A DNA stretch of 64,000 nucleotides. Origin: Fusobacterium mortiferum ATCC 9817. GTDB lineage: Bacteria; Fusobacteriota; Fusobacteriia; Fusobacteriales; Fusobacteriaceae. Location: positions 135,447-199,446 of the forward strand of contig NZ_GL987991.1 of NCBI RefSeq assembly GCF_000158195.2, in the 5' to 3' direction. The notes beneath the pieces were generated by a model. The model searched no databases, was not told where the DNA came from, and saw nothing but the letters and a program-made list of their open reading frames with translations. Below, piece after piece: positions 1-8,582 of the stretch (position 1 is its first letter; each line of letters opens with the position of its first letter). A program made the position numbers and the translations under genes.

Positions 1-48
1 ACCAAAAGTAATATTTATATCTTTAGCATGTAAAATTCTATTTGCCAT
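1..48 (-). CDS. livG: Branched-chain amino acid ABC transporter ATP-binding protein LivG, N-terminus only (partial)
   Basis: Reading leftwards from an ATG at 48, the frame stays open to the window edge and gives MANRILHAKDINITFG, the usual opening of a LivG-type ATPase (first beta strand before the A-loop). It overlaps the 3' end of livM by 11 bases, which implies translational coupling. The Walker motifs lie outside the window, so the call rests on the N-terminal match and on gene order K-H-M-G, which is standard for Liv systems. Confidence 0.8.
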   Translation of the reverse strand, partial: MANRILHAKDINITFG

Positions 49-1015
49 TTTTTGCTGCCCCCTTCTTAGTAATATATCTTTCTACGAATTTTGAAATTTG
101 GAACTCTTTACGTCCTAATAATCCTGTTGGACGGAAAATCATAGTTAAGATTAATAATAAAGAGTAAACAATCATACGGTAATCAGAGAACTCTCTAAGT
201 ACTTCTGGTAAAATTGTTAAAGCAATAGCAGAAAGAAATGAACCTGTAAAGCTTCCCATTCCTCCTAATACAACCATAACTAAAATATTGATTGAATAGT
301 TAAAGTCAAATTGTCTAGCTCCTAATATTCCTAAGTTATGAGCATAGATTCCTCCAGCTACTCCAGCAAAAATAGCTGAAACAGTGAAAGCAAAAGTCTT
401 ATAATAAGTTGTATTTATTCCTGAAGCTCCACTTGCTATTTCGTCATCTCTAATAGCTAGAATAGCTCTTCCATGACGGCTTGTCATAAGTGAAAACATC
501 ATCATTACACATAGTACCATTATAATGTATATAACACCAAATTTATTAAAACGAGGAATTCCTCTAAGTCCTTGAGCACCACCTGTAAAATCAAAGTACT
601 CAACTAAAACTCTAATAATCTCTCCAAAAGCAAGAGTAATAATTGCTAAATAGTCACCATTTAATCTCAAAGCTGGAATACCAATTACTATTCCCACAAT
701 TCCAGCAACAATTCCTCCTACAATAAGAGCAATAATATAACCAGGTAACCCTTCAACTATTCCAGTTTTAGCAAATAGTGCTGCTGTGTAAGCTCCTACT
801 GACATAAAACCAGCATGTCCAATAGTAATTTGTCCAAGACACCCAACAGTTATATTTAAACTTACAGCTAAAATAATATTAATACAGATAAAAATCATTA
901 CAGTAGTTTGATATCTTGAAATCATTCCTGATGATATAAGTCCTGTCAATAAAAAATATCCAATTATTACTAAAATCAGAGTTAAAGCATAACTCCATCT
1001 TTTTGTATGATTCAT
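38..1015 (-). CDS. livM: Branched-chain amino acid ABC transporter permease LivM
   Basis: A 325-residue, very hydrophobic inner-membrane protein with about nine predicted membrane segments. It carries the LivM-family stretch RLNGDYLAIITLAFGE around residue 117, and the C-terminal motif RPTGLLGRKEF shared with LivH-type permeases. LivM and LivH together form the membrane channel of the high-affinity Leu/Ile/Val importer, fed by the LivK lipoprotein and driven by LivG/LivF. The start at 1015 follows a strong AGGAGGAAGG site. It lies 12 bases after livH and overlaps livG, so it is in the same operon. Length is normal for the family. Confidence 0.95.
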   Translation of the reverse strand: MNHTKRWSYALTLILVIIGYFLLTGLISSGMISRYQTTVMIFICINIILAVSLNITVGCLGQITIGHAGFMSVGAYTAALFAKTGIVEGLPGYIIALIVGGIVAGIVGIVIGIPALRLNGDYLAIITLAFGEIIRVLVEYFDFTGGAQGLRGIPRFNKFGVIYIIMVLCVMMMFSLMTSRHGRAILAIRDDEIASGASGINTTYYKTFAFTVSAIFAGVAGGIYAHNLGILGARQFDFNYSINILVMVVLGGMGSFTGSFLSAIALTILPEVLREFSDYRMIVYSLLLILTMIFRPTGLLGRKEFQISKFVERYITKKGAAKNGK

Positions 1016-1027
1016 CTTTCCTTCCTC

Positions 1028-1912
1028 CTATACTTTCTCTCTCATATTTTTTCCTAAAAGTCCTGTTGGTTTAACAAGTAGAACTATAATAAGGATAGCA
1101 AATACAAAGGCATCTGCTAATTGTGATGATAAATAAGCTCTTGTTAAACTTTCAACTATTCCAAGAATAAATCCTCCTATAACAGCACCTGGTAGAATTC
1201 CAATTCCTCCAAGTACAGCAGCTATAAAAGCTTTTATTCCTAACATAGAACCCATAAGTGGTTGAACTTGTGGATAAGCTGAGACATAAAGTACAGAAGC
1301 AATAGCAGCAAGTCCACTTCCTATTGCAAAAGTAAGTTGGATTGTACTATTTACATTGATACCTACAAGCTTTGCTGCTCCATAGTCCTCACTTGTAGCT
1401 AGCATAGCTTTTCCATATTTTGTCTTTTTCATAAAATATTGTAATCCTACTGAAAGGATAAGAGTTAAGACAATAGTAACAACAGTTCCATAGTTAAGAT
1501 AGATATCTCCAAATCTAAGTGGCTCTTGAGTAAATACTTTTGGGAATGCTCTTGTATTTGGAGTAAAAATTTTCATAAATAAATTTTCTAAGAATAAACT
1601 TACTCCTATGGCTGTGATTAAGTTAGAAATTCTAGGAGAATTTCTAAGAGGTCTATAAGCTACTCTCTCTGTTAACATTCCTAAGACCACACATAGTACA
1701 ATAGCAGGTACTACTGTAAGCCATACGGGTAATCCTATTCTTGTAAAAACTGGAATACTAAATAGTGAAACATAAGCTCCCACCATAATAATATCCCCAT
1801 GAGCAAAGTTAATAAGTTGTGCTATTCCATAAACCATCGTATACCCAAGTGATACTAAGGCATAGATACTACCTATTTGTAGTCCGTTGATAATCTGCAT
1901 AATAAATTCCAT
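1028..1912 (-). CDS. livH: Branched-chain amino acid ABC transporter permease LivH
   Basis: A 294-residue integral membrane permease with the LivH hallmark INFAHGDI near residue 35, and the C-terminal KPTGLLGKNMREKV that typically ends LivH proteins. It pairs with LivM to move branched-chain amino acids across the inner membrane. The ATG at 1912 gives the family-typical N-terminus, but its purine-rich site (GGAGAGAG) is about 12 bases away. An in-frame ATG four codons later has no better site, so I kept 1912. It is separated from livK by 150 bases that hold a hairpin, which may lower permease expression relative to the binding protein. Confidence 0.94.
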   Translation of the reverse strand: MEFIMQIINGLQIGSIYALVSLGYTMVYGIAQLINFAHGDIIMVGAYVSLFSIPVFTRIGLPVWLTVVPAIVLCVVLGMLTERVAYRPLRNSPRISNLITAIGVSLFLENLFMKIFTPNTRAFPKVFTQEPLRFGDIYLNYGTVVTIVLTLILSVGLQYFMKKTKYGKAMLATSEDYGAAKLVGINVNSTIQLTFAIGSGLAAIASVLYVSAYPQVQPLMGSMLGIKAFIAAVLGGIGILPGAVIGGFILGIVESLTRAYLSSQLADAFVFAILIIVLLVKPTGLLGKNMREKV

Positions 1913-1986
1913 TTTTCTTTCTCTCTCCTCTCAATACCTTACTTTTGATCCCTTCTTCTATTTTATAAAGAATGAGAATTTATAAA

Positions 1987-2022
1987 GTAGCTAACACTAA
2001 ATAACATCATATAGTTAGCTAC
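1987..2022 (-). promoter_or_regulatory. Intercistronic hairpin between livK and livH
   Basis: GTAGCTAAC at 1987-1995 is the exact reverse complement of GTTAGCTAC at 2014-2022, an 9-bp stem with an 18-base loop, inside a looser outer pairing. It lacks a clean T-run, so it looks more like a partial terminator or mRNA-stabilising 3' end for livK than a full terminator. Such elements commonly make binding protein more abundant than permease; that role here is inferred. Confidence 0.5.
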
Positions 2023-2062
2023 TCTCAATTCTCTTTAAACAAAAGTTACTTTAATTTTTAAC

Positions 2063-3217
2063 TTATTCAGGTTGAATTACAGAATCAAAAGTATAATTTC
2101 CATTTACAACTTTTAGAACAGTAACAGCTTTAACTGGGTTATTCTTCTCATCAAATCTTAAGTGTCCAGTTACACCAGCAAAATCACTTTCTTTCATTGC
2201 TTTAACAATAGCGTCTTTATCTGTTGAACCAGCTTTTTCAATAGCGTCTTTCATTAAGTAAGCAGCGTCATATGAAAGAGCTGAGAAAGCTGAAGGTTCA
2301 TCTTTATATTTTTCTCTATATGCTTTTAAGAAGTTTTGAACTTTTTCATTAGTATCTTCTACAGAGTAGTGGTTTGTAAAGTAACTATTTTCAACAGCTC
2401 CATATGCTGAAGAGTCTAGAGCTTTAGCTACTCCATCCCAACCATCTGGTCCAATAAATGTTGATTTTACTCCTACTTCTCTAGCTTGAGTAGTAATTAA
2501 AGCTACTTGCTCATAATAATCTGGTACTAATAATACATCTGGATTAGTAGCAGCTACTTTAGTAAGTTGAGCTCTGAAATCTTTATCTCCTTCTGCATAT
2601 CCCTCTTTAGCTACTATTTTTAATCCTAATCTTTCAGCTTCTTTGATAAAAGCTTCAGCAACTCCATCAGAATAGTCGCTTGAGTTATTTACCATAATAG
2701 CTACAGTATTAGCTTTTAGATTATTTTTTGCTAGGTTTGCTAGGATAACTCCTTGGTATGGGTCAGTGAAACATACACGGAATACATTTGGTCCAGCTTC
2801 TGTGATGTTAAATTGAGTTCCTGTTGGAGTAATCATTGGCATATTATCTTGAGCAGCAATTTCAGCTACAGCTAGAGATGGTTTTGAAGTAATATCTCCT
2901 ACTAAAGCTACTACTCCTTCATCTACTAATCTGTTGTAAGCTGTAACAGCTTCTGTTGAATCTCCTTTTTCGTCAAATAATACAAACTCTACTTGTTTTC
3001 CTAAGATTCCACCATTTTTATTAATTTCCTCAAAAGCAAGTTTTGAACCATTAGTAGCAGTAACTCCATAAATAGCTAATGGTCCAGTTAAAGGTCCTAA
3101 ACCTCCGATTTTAATAGTTGCTGCTTCATCAGTTTTTTTAGTCGTTGCCTCTTTTTCTCCACCACAAGCTGTGATTAAGAAAGATAGTCCTAAAAGCATA
3201 AGTGTAAATTTTTTCAT
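2063..3217 (-). CDS. livK: Branched-chain amino acid ABC transporter substrate-binding lipoprotein
   Basis: A 384-residue type-I periplasmic binding protein (Leu/Ile/Val-binding family, Peripla_BP_6). The N-terminus is a lipoprotein signal ending in LITAC, so mature protein would start at lipidated Cys18. The body starts with IKIGGLGPLTGPLAIYG, the standard first strand and substrate loop of LivJ/LivK. It captures Leu/Ile/Val (possibly related amino acids) and delivers it to LivHM. First gene of the liv operon; the AAGGGGG site sits 6 bases before the ATG. The attenuator at 3321-3579 lies directly upstream and probably controls it. Confidence 0.95.
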   Translation of the reverse strand: MKKFTLMLLGLSFLITACGGEKEATTKKTDEAATIKIGGLGPLTGPLAIYGVTATNGSKLAFEEINKNGGILGKQVEFVLFDEKGDSTEAVTAYNRLVDEGVVALVGDITSKPSLAVAEIAAQDNMPMITPTGTQFNITEAGPNVFRVCFTDPYQGVILANLAKNNLKANTVAIMVNNSSDYSDGVAEAFIKEAERLGLKIVAKEGYAEGDKDFRAQLTKVAATNPDVLLVPDYYEQVALITTQAREVGVKSTFIGPDGWDGVAKALDSSAYGAVENSYFTNHYSVEDTNEKVQNFLKAYREKYKDEPSAFSALSYDAAYLMKDAIEKAGSTDKDAIVKAMKESDFAGVTGHLRFDEKNNPVKAVTVLKVVNGNYTFDSVIQPE

Positions 3218-3320
3218 TTTGATTCCCCCTTTAAATGTATATAAAATTTTTAATTTAAAACTTATTTAGTATAAATTTTAGTTATTTTAGTTCGTATAGC
3301 ACGGACAGATTTTTGATTAT

Positions 3321-3344
3321 AAAAAAACAGCCCTATTAGGCTGT
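3321..3344 (-). terminator. Attenuator (intrinsic terminator) of the liv operon
   Basis: On the minus strand ACAGCC-TAATAG-GGCTGT forms a 6-bp GC-containing stem directly followed by seven Ts (3321-3327). It sits between the leader peptide and livK, where a terminator would only make sense as an attenuator. Bases 3334-3341 (GCCTAATA in the RNA, 5' arm plus loop) are exactly complementary to TATTAGGC at 3405-3412, inside leader codons 29-32. That is a ready antiterminator. Confidence 0.8.
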
Positions 3345-3393
3345 CATTAACAATAAAATAAATTATTGCCTCTATATATAGTAATGGATATAA

Positions 3394-3498
3394 CTATAAT
3401 ACTTGCCTAATATAATTTTTTGTATATGAAATTGAACTCATATTCATTTGTATGAGTGATATTATACATATGACAAATATTATATTAAGTGTAAACAT
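3394..3498 (-). CDS. Branched-chain amino acid leader peptide (34 residues) of the liv operon
   Basis: An ATG at 3498 preceded by a strong GAGGAGG opens a 34-codon frame beginning MFTLNIIFVICIISLI. Eight of residues 6-16 are Ile, Val or Leu, including rare CTC and GTC codons; Ile is always ATA there. It ends with TAG at 3394-3396, 50 bases before a terminator. Composition, position and antiterminator pairing (3405-3412 with 3334-3341) match ilv-type leader peptides. A stalled ribosome at codons 6-16 would leave 3405-3412 free to disrupt the terminator. Too short for homology-based proof; function is inferred. Confidence 0.78.
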   Translation of the reverse strand: MFTLNIIFVICIISLIQMNMSSISYTKNYIRQVL

Positions 3499-3550
3499 AG
3501 TTCTTCCTCCTCTTTCTAATTATTAACTGCTCCCCCAAGCTGTTGAAAAG

Positions 3551-3579
3551 AGTATACTCCTAAATTAAAAAAAAATCAA
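3551..3579 (-). promoter_or_regulatory. Sigma-70-type promoter of the liv operon leader
   Basis: TTGATT (3574-3579) and TATACT (3551-3556) are separated by exactly 17 bases on the minus strand, about 50 bases upstream of the leader peptide start. The T-rich tract upstream is typical of strong low-GC promoters. Confidence 0.65.
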
Positions 3580-3711
3580 GTGTAATTTTAAAAAATTTTT
3601 TTCTTTTTTAAAAATTACTTTTTAAAATTTCTAAAAAATAAAATAGTACCATTTTATTGATACTATTTGATTCTATATTTGAACAGTGTATGAAAATTTG
3701 ATATTTAGTTT

Positions 3712-4194
3712 CTAATTAAATAAACTATTTATTTTCCCTTTTATTTTATCAGTATCAATTAAAAATTGCTTAACATCTTCAAGCTTTCCATTTTTATAAA
3801 TCTCTGTTAATATCAATTTTTTATCTTCAGTATATCTGTTCCACTCTCCTTCTTTTTTACCATTAGAAAAACTTCCTGTGTATGCTACTTCTCCATTCTT
3901 ATGATACTCATTATATACTCCTGTTGGAACTCCTCCTTGATATGTTATCTTTTCTTTTATTTGTCCATTTTCATAATAATAGATTTGCTCTCCATCAAAT
4001 TTTCCCTCTTTAAATTTTTCAACTAGTTTATTTTGTCCATTTTCATATTTTCCTACTACCTTTCCTGTAAAAGGTTTATCTTCATTTATTGTATAAACTA
4101 TTCCCTTTCTTACTTGTTTTTGAGAAATATCTATCTCTTTTCCACAACCAACTAATGTTAATAGAACAAATGTAGCTATTGCAATTTTTTTCAT
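3712..4194 (-). CDS. YwqK/MORN-2-repeat lipoprotein
   Basis: A 160-residue lipoprotein: signal ending LVGC, then tandem copies of a roughly 23-residue repeat with a YENGQ-K-KF--GK-DGE core, the MORN-2 pattern of proteins annotated as YwqK-family antitoxins. The beta-hairpin repeats are likely surface exposed in the periplasm or on the outer membrane. It is one of four such genes in the window (others at 7826, 48136 and 53071). No toxin gene adjoins it, so the toxin-antitoxin label should not be taken literally. The GGGAGG site fixes the start. Confidence 0.8.
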   Translation of the reverse strand: MKKIAIATFVLLTLVGCGKEIDISQKQVRKGIVYTINEDKPFTGKVVGKYENGQNKLVEKFKEGKFDGEQIYYYENGQIKEKITYQGGVPTGVYNEYHKNGEVAYTGSFSNGKKEGEWNRYTEDKKLILTEIYKNGKLEDVKQFLIDTDKIKGKINSLFN

Positions 4195-4339
4195 ATTGTT
4201 ATCCTCCCAGAAATTCTTTATATTTACTATTGTATCATACTTTTTCTGAAATACTTATGTAATTTTATACTACTTGTATTTTTCTATTTTTTTTAGTATA
4301 ATATTTCCATGTAGAAAGAGATATGTATAGGAGGAAAAG

Positions 4340-4582
4340 ATGAAATATTATAAAACTGAAAAAATATGTGCCAAAGAGATAGGAGTAGAGTTTGACGAGA
4401 ATGGAAAAATCACTGAAATAGAATTCTGTGGTGGTTGTGATGGAAATACTCATGGACTTCAAAATCTTATCTTAGGGATGAATAAAGATGAAGTTATAAA
4501 AAAATTAGAAGGAATAGATTGTAGAGGAAGAGGAACTTCTTGTCCAGACCAATTAGCTAAAATTTTAAAATCATTATCATAA
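4340..4582 (+). CDS. TSCPD domain protein (TIGR03905 family)
   Basis: An 80-residue protein with cysteines at CGGCDGN and the C-terminal GTSCPDQLAKIL, the TSCPD motif that also ends some class II ribonucleotide reductases. As a free-standing protein it is conserved in anaerobic Firmicutes and Fusobacteria, but its role is unknown; metal or thiol chemistry via the Cys residues is a reasonable guess. AGGAGG lies 6 bases before the ATG. Monocistronic, followed by a terminator. Confidence 0.85.
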   Translation: MKYYKTEKICAKEIGVEFDENGKITEIEFCGGCDGNTHGLQNLILGMNKDEVIKKLEGIDCRGRGTSCPDQLAKILKSLS

Positions 4583-4593
4583 TGTAAAAATAT

Positions 4594-4650
4594 AAAGAGA
4601 ATCAGTTTGCTTATTTTAAATTCAATTAAGTAAATTTTTCTCTTTTTTTA
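4594..4650 (+). terminator. Terminator after the TSCPD gene
   Basis: AAAGAGAA (4594-4601) pairs with TTCTCTTT (4638-4645) around an AT-rich loop, with the T-run continuing to 4648. It starts about a dozen bases after the stop codon. Confidence 0.55.
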
Positions 4651-4750
4651 TTATATATCTTTTGAAAAAGTTTTATATATTATATATATTTTTAAAAAAT
4701 TACTTTCAATAGTAGTATATATATATCTTTTTTAAACTTGGAGGGATTTT

Positions 4751-6262
4751 ATGAAAAAATTTGCTTTAATAATGCTAGGACTCTCTCTTTTTATCACAGG
4801 TTGCGGAGGAGAAAAGAAAGAGGAAAAAATTAATAACAATATCGTAGTTTCTCAAGGTTCTAAACCTAAAAGTCTAGACCCAAATATGTATAATGAGATA
4901 CCAGCTCTAACTATAACAGAGCAAATATTTAATACCTTACTAAAAGTTGATGAAAATGGAAATATAGTTCCAGAGTTAGCAGAATCTTTTGAATATGTAT
5001 CTCCTACAGAGCTAGTAATAAAAATAAGACAAGGGGTAAAATTCCATAATGGAGATACTCTTACATCTAAAGACGTAGCTTTTAGTATAAATAGAATGTT
5101 GGATAAACCAGCTAGTAGAGTTATGATAGATGCTATTACAAAAGTAGAAATAATAGATGATTATACAGTAAAATTAATTTTATCTGAGCCATCATCTCCA
5201 TTACTATTTGGATTAGCTCATCCACTTACTGCTATCTTAAATGAGAAAGATACTATTGCTAAAAATGATGTGATTGCTACTGAACCAGTTGGAACTGGAC
5301 CATACAAATTTGTTGAATGGGGAAGTGGAGAGAAAATCGAATTAGTAGCTTTTGATGATTATTTTGAAGGAAGACCAAAAATTGATAATCTAACTTATAG
5401 AGCTATCACTGAAAATAGTAGTAGATTAGCTGCTCTTGAAACAAGAGAGATAGATATAGCTTACAATATGGATGCAATAGATAGTGGAATGATTGAAAAA
5501 AATCCTGATTTACAACTTATATCTAAACCTACTACTTCAACAGAGTATATTACATTCAACAATACTAAAGCTCCTTTTGATAATAAGGATTTTAGAAAAG
5601 CTGTAAACTATGCTCTTGATAAACAAAGTATGTCAGATTCTATATTTATGGGAAAAGCTATCCCAGCTAACTCAATAGTAAACCCTAATGTATTTGGACA
5701 TTCTGATAGTGTAGAAGGTTACCCATACAATAAAGAAAAAGCAATAGAGTACTTAAAGAAATCTGGAATTCAAAATCCATCATTTACTCTATTTGTAAAC
5801 GATAATACTACTAGACTTCAATTAGCTCAAATTATTCAAGCTAATTTAAAAGAGATTGGAATAGATATGAAAATAGAAACCCTTGAGTGGGGAACTTATT
5901 TACAAAAAACTGCTCAAGGAGAGCATCAAGCTTTACTAGGTGGTTGGGTATCTGGTACTTCAGATGCTGATATAGTTTTCTTCCCATTATTACATAGTTC
6001 ATCTCATGGTGGAGCTGGAAATAGAGCTTTCTATACTAATAAAGAGTTAGATAAAGTTATAGAGGAAGCTCGTCTTACTTCTGATTCTGCTGAAAGAAAA
6101 GCACTATTCTTCAAAGGACAAGAAATTTTACAAGAAGATGCTCCTTTTGGACTTCTTTTATATAAAAATGAAAATATTGGTCTTAACAAAAGAGTTAAAG
6201 GATTTAAATACGATGCCACAACAATGCATAATTTAAAAGATTTATATATAGAAAACAAATAA
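4751..6262 (+). CDS. Peptide ABC transporter substrate-binding lipoprotein (OppA/DppA family)
   Basis: A 503-residue family-5 extracellular solute-binding protein. The signal ends in LFITGC, giving a lipidated Cys after about 17 residues. Diagnostic motifs include PELAESFEY, the FHNGDTLTSKDVAFSI segment and EPVGTGPYKFVEW. It binds peptides or a similar small solute outside the membrane. No permease or ATPase genes adjoin it, so it must share a transporter encoded elsewhere. It is followed 16 bases later by an M42 aminopeptidase, suggesting peptide uptake linked to peptide breakdown. Confidence 0.92.
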   Translation: MKKFALIMLGLSLFITGCGGEKKEEKINNNIVVSQGSKPKSLDPNMYNEIPALTITEQIFNTLLKVDENGNIVPELAESFEYVSPTELVIKIRQGVKFHNGDTLTSKDVAFSINRMLDKPASRVMIDAITKVEIIDDYTVKLILSEPSSPLLFGLAHPLTAILNEKDTIAKNDVIATEPVGTGPYKFVEWGSGEKIELVAFDDYFEGRPKIDNLTYRAITENSSRLAALETREIDIAYNMDAIDSGMIEKNPDLQLISKPTTSTEYITFNNTKAPFDNKDFRKAVNYALDKQSMSDSIFMGKAIPANSIVNPNVFGHSDSVEGYPYNKEKAIEYLKKSGIQNPSFTLFVNDNTTRLQLAQIIQANLKEIGIDMKIETLEWGTYLQKTAQGEHQALLGGWVSGTSDADIVFFPLLHSSSHGGAGNRAFYTNKELDKVIEEARLTSDSAERKALFFKGQEILQEDAPFGLLLYKNENIGLNKRVKGFKYDATTMHNLKDLYIENK

Positions 6263-6278
6263 AAAGGAAGTGGAAAAT

Positions 6279-7313
6279 ATGGATATTAACTTAGATGTTG
6301 AGTATGTACTTGATATGGCTATGGAGCTTCTAAACATTCCTAGTCCTGTTGGATATACTGACGATGCTATGGAAAGAATAGGAGTGGAATTAGATGAATT
6401 AAAAGTTCCATACAGTCTAACTAGAAAAGGAGCTATCCTAGCATACCTTGATGGAGAAGATAACAATTACAAAAAAATGATTTCTGCCCATGTAGATACT
6501 TTAGGAGCTATGGTTAAAAAAATTAAACCAAATGGAAGATTAGAGTTAGTAAACCTTGGTGGAGTAAACTGGGGAGGAGTAGAAGGAGAAAATTGTTTAG
6601 TTCATACTCTTGATGGAGATGCTATCGAAGGAACAATAGTTCCAGTAAAAAGCTCTGTACATATTTATGGAGATGAAGCTAGAGAGATGTCAAGAAACGC
6701 TTCTACTATGGAAATCAGATTAGATGAAGAAGTTTACAATAAAGAAGATGCTGAACAACTAGGAATAAGAGTTGGAGATTTTGTATCTTTTGACCCACGT
6801 ACTGTAATTACAGAGAGTGGTTATATTAAATCAAGATTTATTGATGATAAAATTTGTATAGCTCAAGTTTTAGGATATATCAAATATTTAAAAGATAATA
6901 ATCTAAAACCTAAAAATGGATTATATATCTATATATCTAACTATGAAGAGATTGGACATGGAGTTTCTGTAATACCTGATGATATGGACGAGTTTATAGC
7001 TTTAGATATTGGACTTGTTGGAGCAGATGCTTATGGAGATGAGAAAAAAGTAAGTATAGCAGCTAAAGATTTTAAAACTCCATATGATTTAAGTGTAAGA
7101 CTTGGACTTATGGAAGCAGCTGAATTAAATAATATCGGATATACTGTTGATGTATATAATAGATATGGTTCAGATGCTAGTGCTGCTCTTTTACAAGGAT
7201 TTGATTTTAAATGTGGATGTATTGGACCAAGTGTAGAATCTTCACATCACTATGAGAGAACTCATATAGAGGGAGTAATTGAAACTATAAAATTACTAAT
7301 TGCTTATTTATAG
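6279..7313 (+). CDS. M42 family metallo-aminopeptidase (FrvX/glucanase-like)
   Basis: About 344 residues with the M42 metal and catalytic signatures in order: SAHVDTLG (metal His/Asp), RFIDDKICIA (bridging Asp), SNYEEIGHG (catalytic and metal Glu), ALDIG (metal Asp) and a late SSHHYERTH (metal His). It is a cytoplasmic dinuclear zinc or cobalt aminopeptidase, probably assembled as a large tetrahedral complex. I chose ATG 6279 because AAGGAAG (6264-6270) is 8 bases away; the in-frame GTG at 6270 overlaps that site. Likely cotranscribed with the peptide-binding lipoprotein upstream. Confidence 0.9.
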   Translation: MDINLDVEYVLDMAMELLNIPSPVGYTDDAMERIGVELDELKVPYSLTRKGAILAYLDGEDNNYKKMISAHVDTLGAMVKKIKPNGRLELVNLGGVNWGGVEGENCLVHTLDGDAIEGTIVPVKSSVHIYGDEAREMSRNASTMEIRLDEEVYNKEDAEQLGIRVGDFVSFDPRTVITESGYIKSRFIDDKICIAQVLGYIKYLKDNNLKPKNGLYIYISNYEEIGHGVSVIPDDMDEFIALDIGLVGADAYGDEKKVSIAAKDFKTPYDLSVRLGLMEAAELNNIGYTVDVYNRYGSDASAALLQGFDFKCGCIGPSVESSHHYERTHIEGVIETIKLLIAYL

Positions 7314-7328
7314 AGGAGTTGATTTTAT

Positions 7329-7715
7329 ATGAATAAAGAAATAAAAGAATTAATCCATCAAGCAGACTTAGCTATAAAAGAAGAAAGATTCGATGATTTA
7401 TTAAACTTTTATACAGACGATGCAATTTTAATAGTAAAGCCAGGTATGGAAGTACAGGGAAAAGAAAATATAAAAAAAGCTTTTATTAGAATAGCTGAAT
7501 ATTTTAAAAATAGTATTGTTCCTACTCAAGGGAAAATGTTATGCATAGAAACTGGAGATACAGCCTTAATATTATCTCAAACTTTTCTCGATGCTATTAA
7601 TAAAGAAACTTCTGAATACAGTATGGAAAGAAGAGCTACTTATATTTTTAGAAAGATAAATGGAAAATGGTTATGTGCAATAGATAATTCCTATGGAACA
7701 TCACTATTAGATTAA
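7329..7715 (+). CDS. SnoaL/DUF4440-like (NTF2-fold) protein
   Basis: A 128-residue protein with the [12 protein letters not shown] and [13 protein letters not shown] segments typical of NTF2-fold proteins annotated as SnoaL-like or DUF4440. The fold makes a cone-shaped pocket used by varied enzymes and binding proteins, so the substrate cannot be deduced. It begins 15 bases after the M42 peptidase with a GAGG site, and a strong bidirectional terminator follows. It probably forms the last gene of the three-gene operon 4751-7715. Confidence 0.8.
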   Translation: MNKEIKELIHQADLAIKEERFDDLLNFYTDDAILIVKPGMEVQGKENIKKAFIRIAEYFKNSIVPTQGKMLCIETGDTALILSQTFLDAINKETSEYSMERRATYIFRKINGKWLCAIDNSYGTSLLD

Positions 7716-7751
7716 ATAATAAATTTTTTAATTAGAATAAATTATAAATAA

Positions 7752-7808
7752 AAAAGGAAAAAACTTACTATATAATATTTAAACTCATTATAGTAATTTT
7801 TTCCTTTT
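7752..7808. terminator. Bidirectional terminator between convergent genes
   Basis: A near-perfect 20-bp inverted repeat (7752-7772 with 7789-7808, one bulged base) whose arms start and end in A/T runs, so it can end transcription from either side. It separates 7329-7715 on + from 7826-8560 on -. Confidence 0.75.
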
Positions 7809-7825
7809 AATATTGTTAAATTAAT

Positions 7826-8560
7826 TTATTTCTTCACTTTACCATCTTTAAAAGAAACAGTTCCTAAAAGTTTTCCATTTTCATAGAACATACTCCAATC
7901 TCCATTCATCTGTCCCTCTTTAAAATTTCCCAAAGCATTAATTATTCCATTTTCATAATATCTTACATATTTCCCATTTTTTATCTGTTTCTTATACTCT
8001 TCACGGATTTTTACCTCTCCATTTTCATAATAATAGACAGCTTCTCCCTCTAATAAACCATTTATAAAATACTCATTAACTTTTATATCTCCACTTTCAT
8101 AGTAAGAAATATACTCTCCATGTAGCATATTATCTTTAAAAGATATTATCTCCATAATTTTTCCACTAGGATAATAATTAATTTTTTTCCCATTAAGCTT
8201 TCCATCTATAAAATATCCTCTAGATTTTATAGCTCCATCTTCGTAATATTTTACCCATTCTCCATTTATTCTATCATCTTTAAAAACCATAGATTCTTTC
8301 ATTTGTCCATTTTCATAGTATTGAATAGAATCTCCATTAAGTCTTCCATTAATAAAATCATTAGATTCTTTTAGTTGCCCATTTTCATAGTATTTTAAAT
8401 TTGTTCCCTCTTTTATCCCCAAAACAAAAGGTTCTTTTTCTTTTAATTGTCCATTTTTATATCTAAAATTAATTATTCCAGAGAAAGCTTCTCTCTCCCC
8501 TATGATATAAACAAGACCATTTACCATCTGTTTTCTATAAAATTCTTCCTCTCTTACCAT
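7826..8560 (-). CDS. YwqK/MORN-2-repeat protein, cytoplasmic form
   Basis: A 244-residue protein made almost wholly of about nine tandem 22-23-residue repeats with the core KYYENGQ/IK---F--G---GE, the MORN-2 pattern. Unlike the paralog at 3712 it has no signal peptide or lipobox, although its first 40 residues align with the mature start of that paralog (KQMVNGLVYII against KQVRKGIVYTI). Either it works in the cytoplasm or a secretion signal was lost. The start has a modest GAGAGG site. Followed 22 bases upstream by a small membrane protein gene in the same orientation. Confidence 0.8.
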   Translation of the reverse strand: MVREEEFYRKQMVNGLVYIIGEREAFSGIINFRYKNGQLKEKEPFVLGIKEGTNLKYYENGQLKESNDFINGRLNGDSIQYYENGQMKESMVFKDDRINGEWVKYYEDGAIKSRGYFIDGKLNGKKINYYPSGKIMEIISFKDNMLHGEYISYYESGDIKVNEYFINGLLEGEAVYYYENGEVKIREEYKKQIKNGKYVRYYENGIINALGNFKEGQMNGDWSMFYENGKLLGTVSFKDGKVKK

Positions 8561-8582
8561 AAAAGCCCTCTCTTCTCACATA

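Noticed and set aside
6031..6258. Overlapping reverse-strand frames inside the peptide-binding protein gene
   Set aside because: Simply the complement of a real gene, without start signals.
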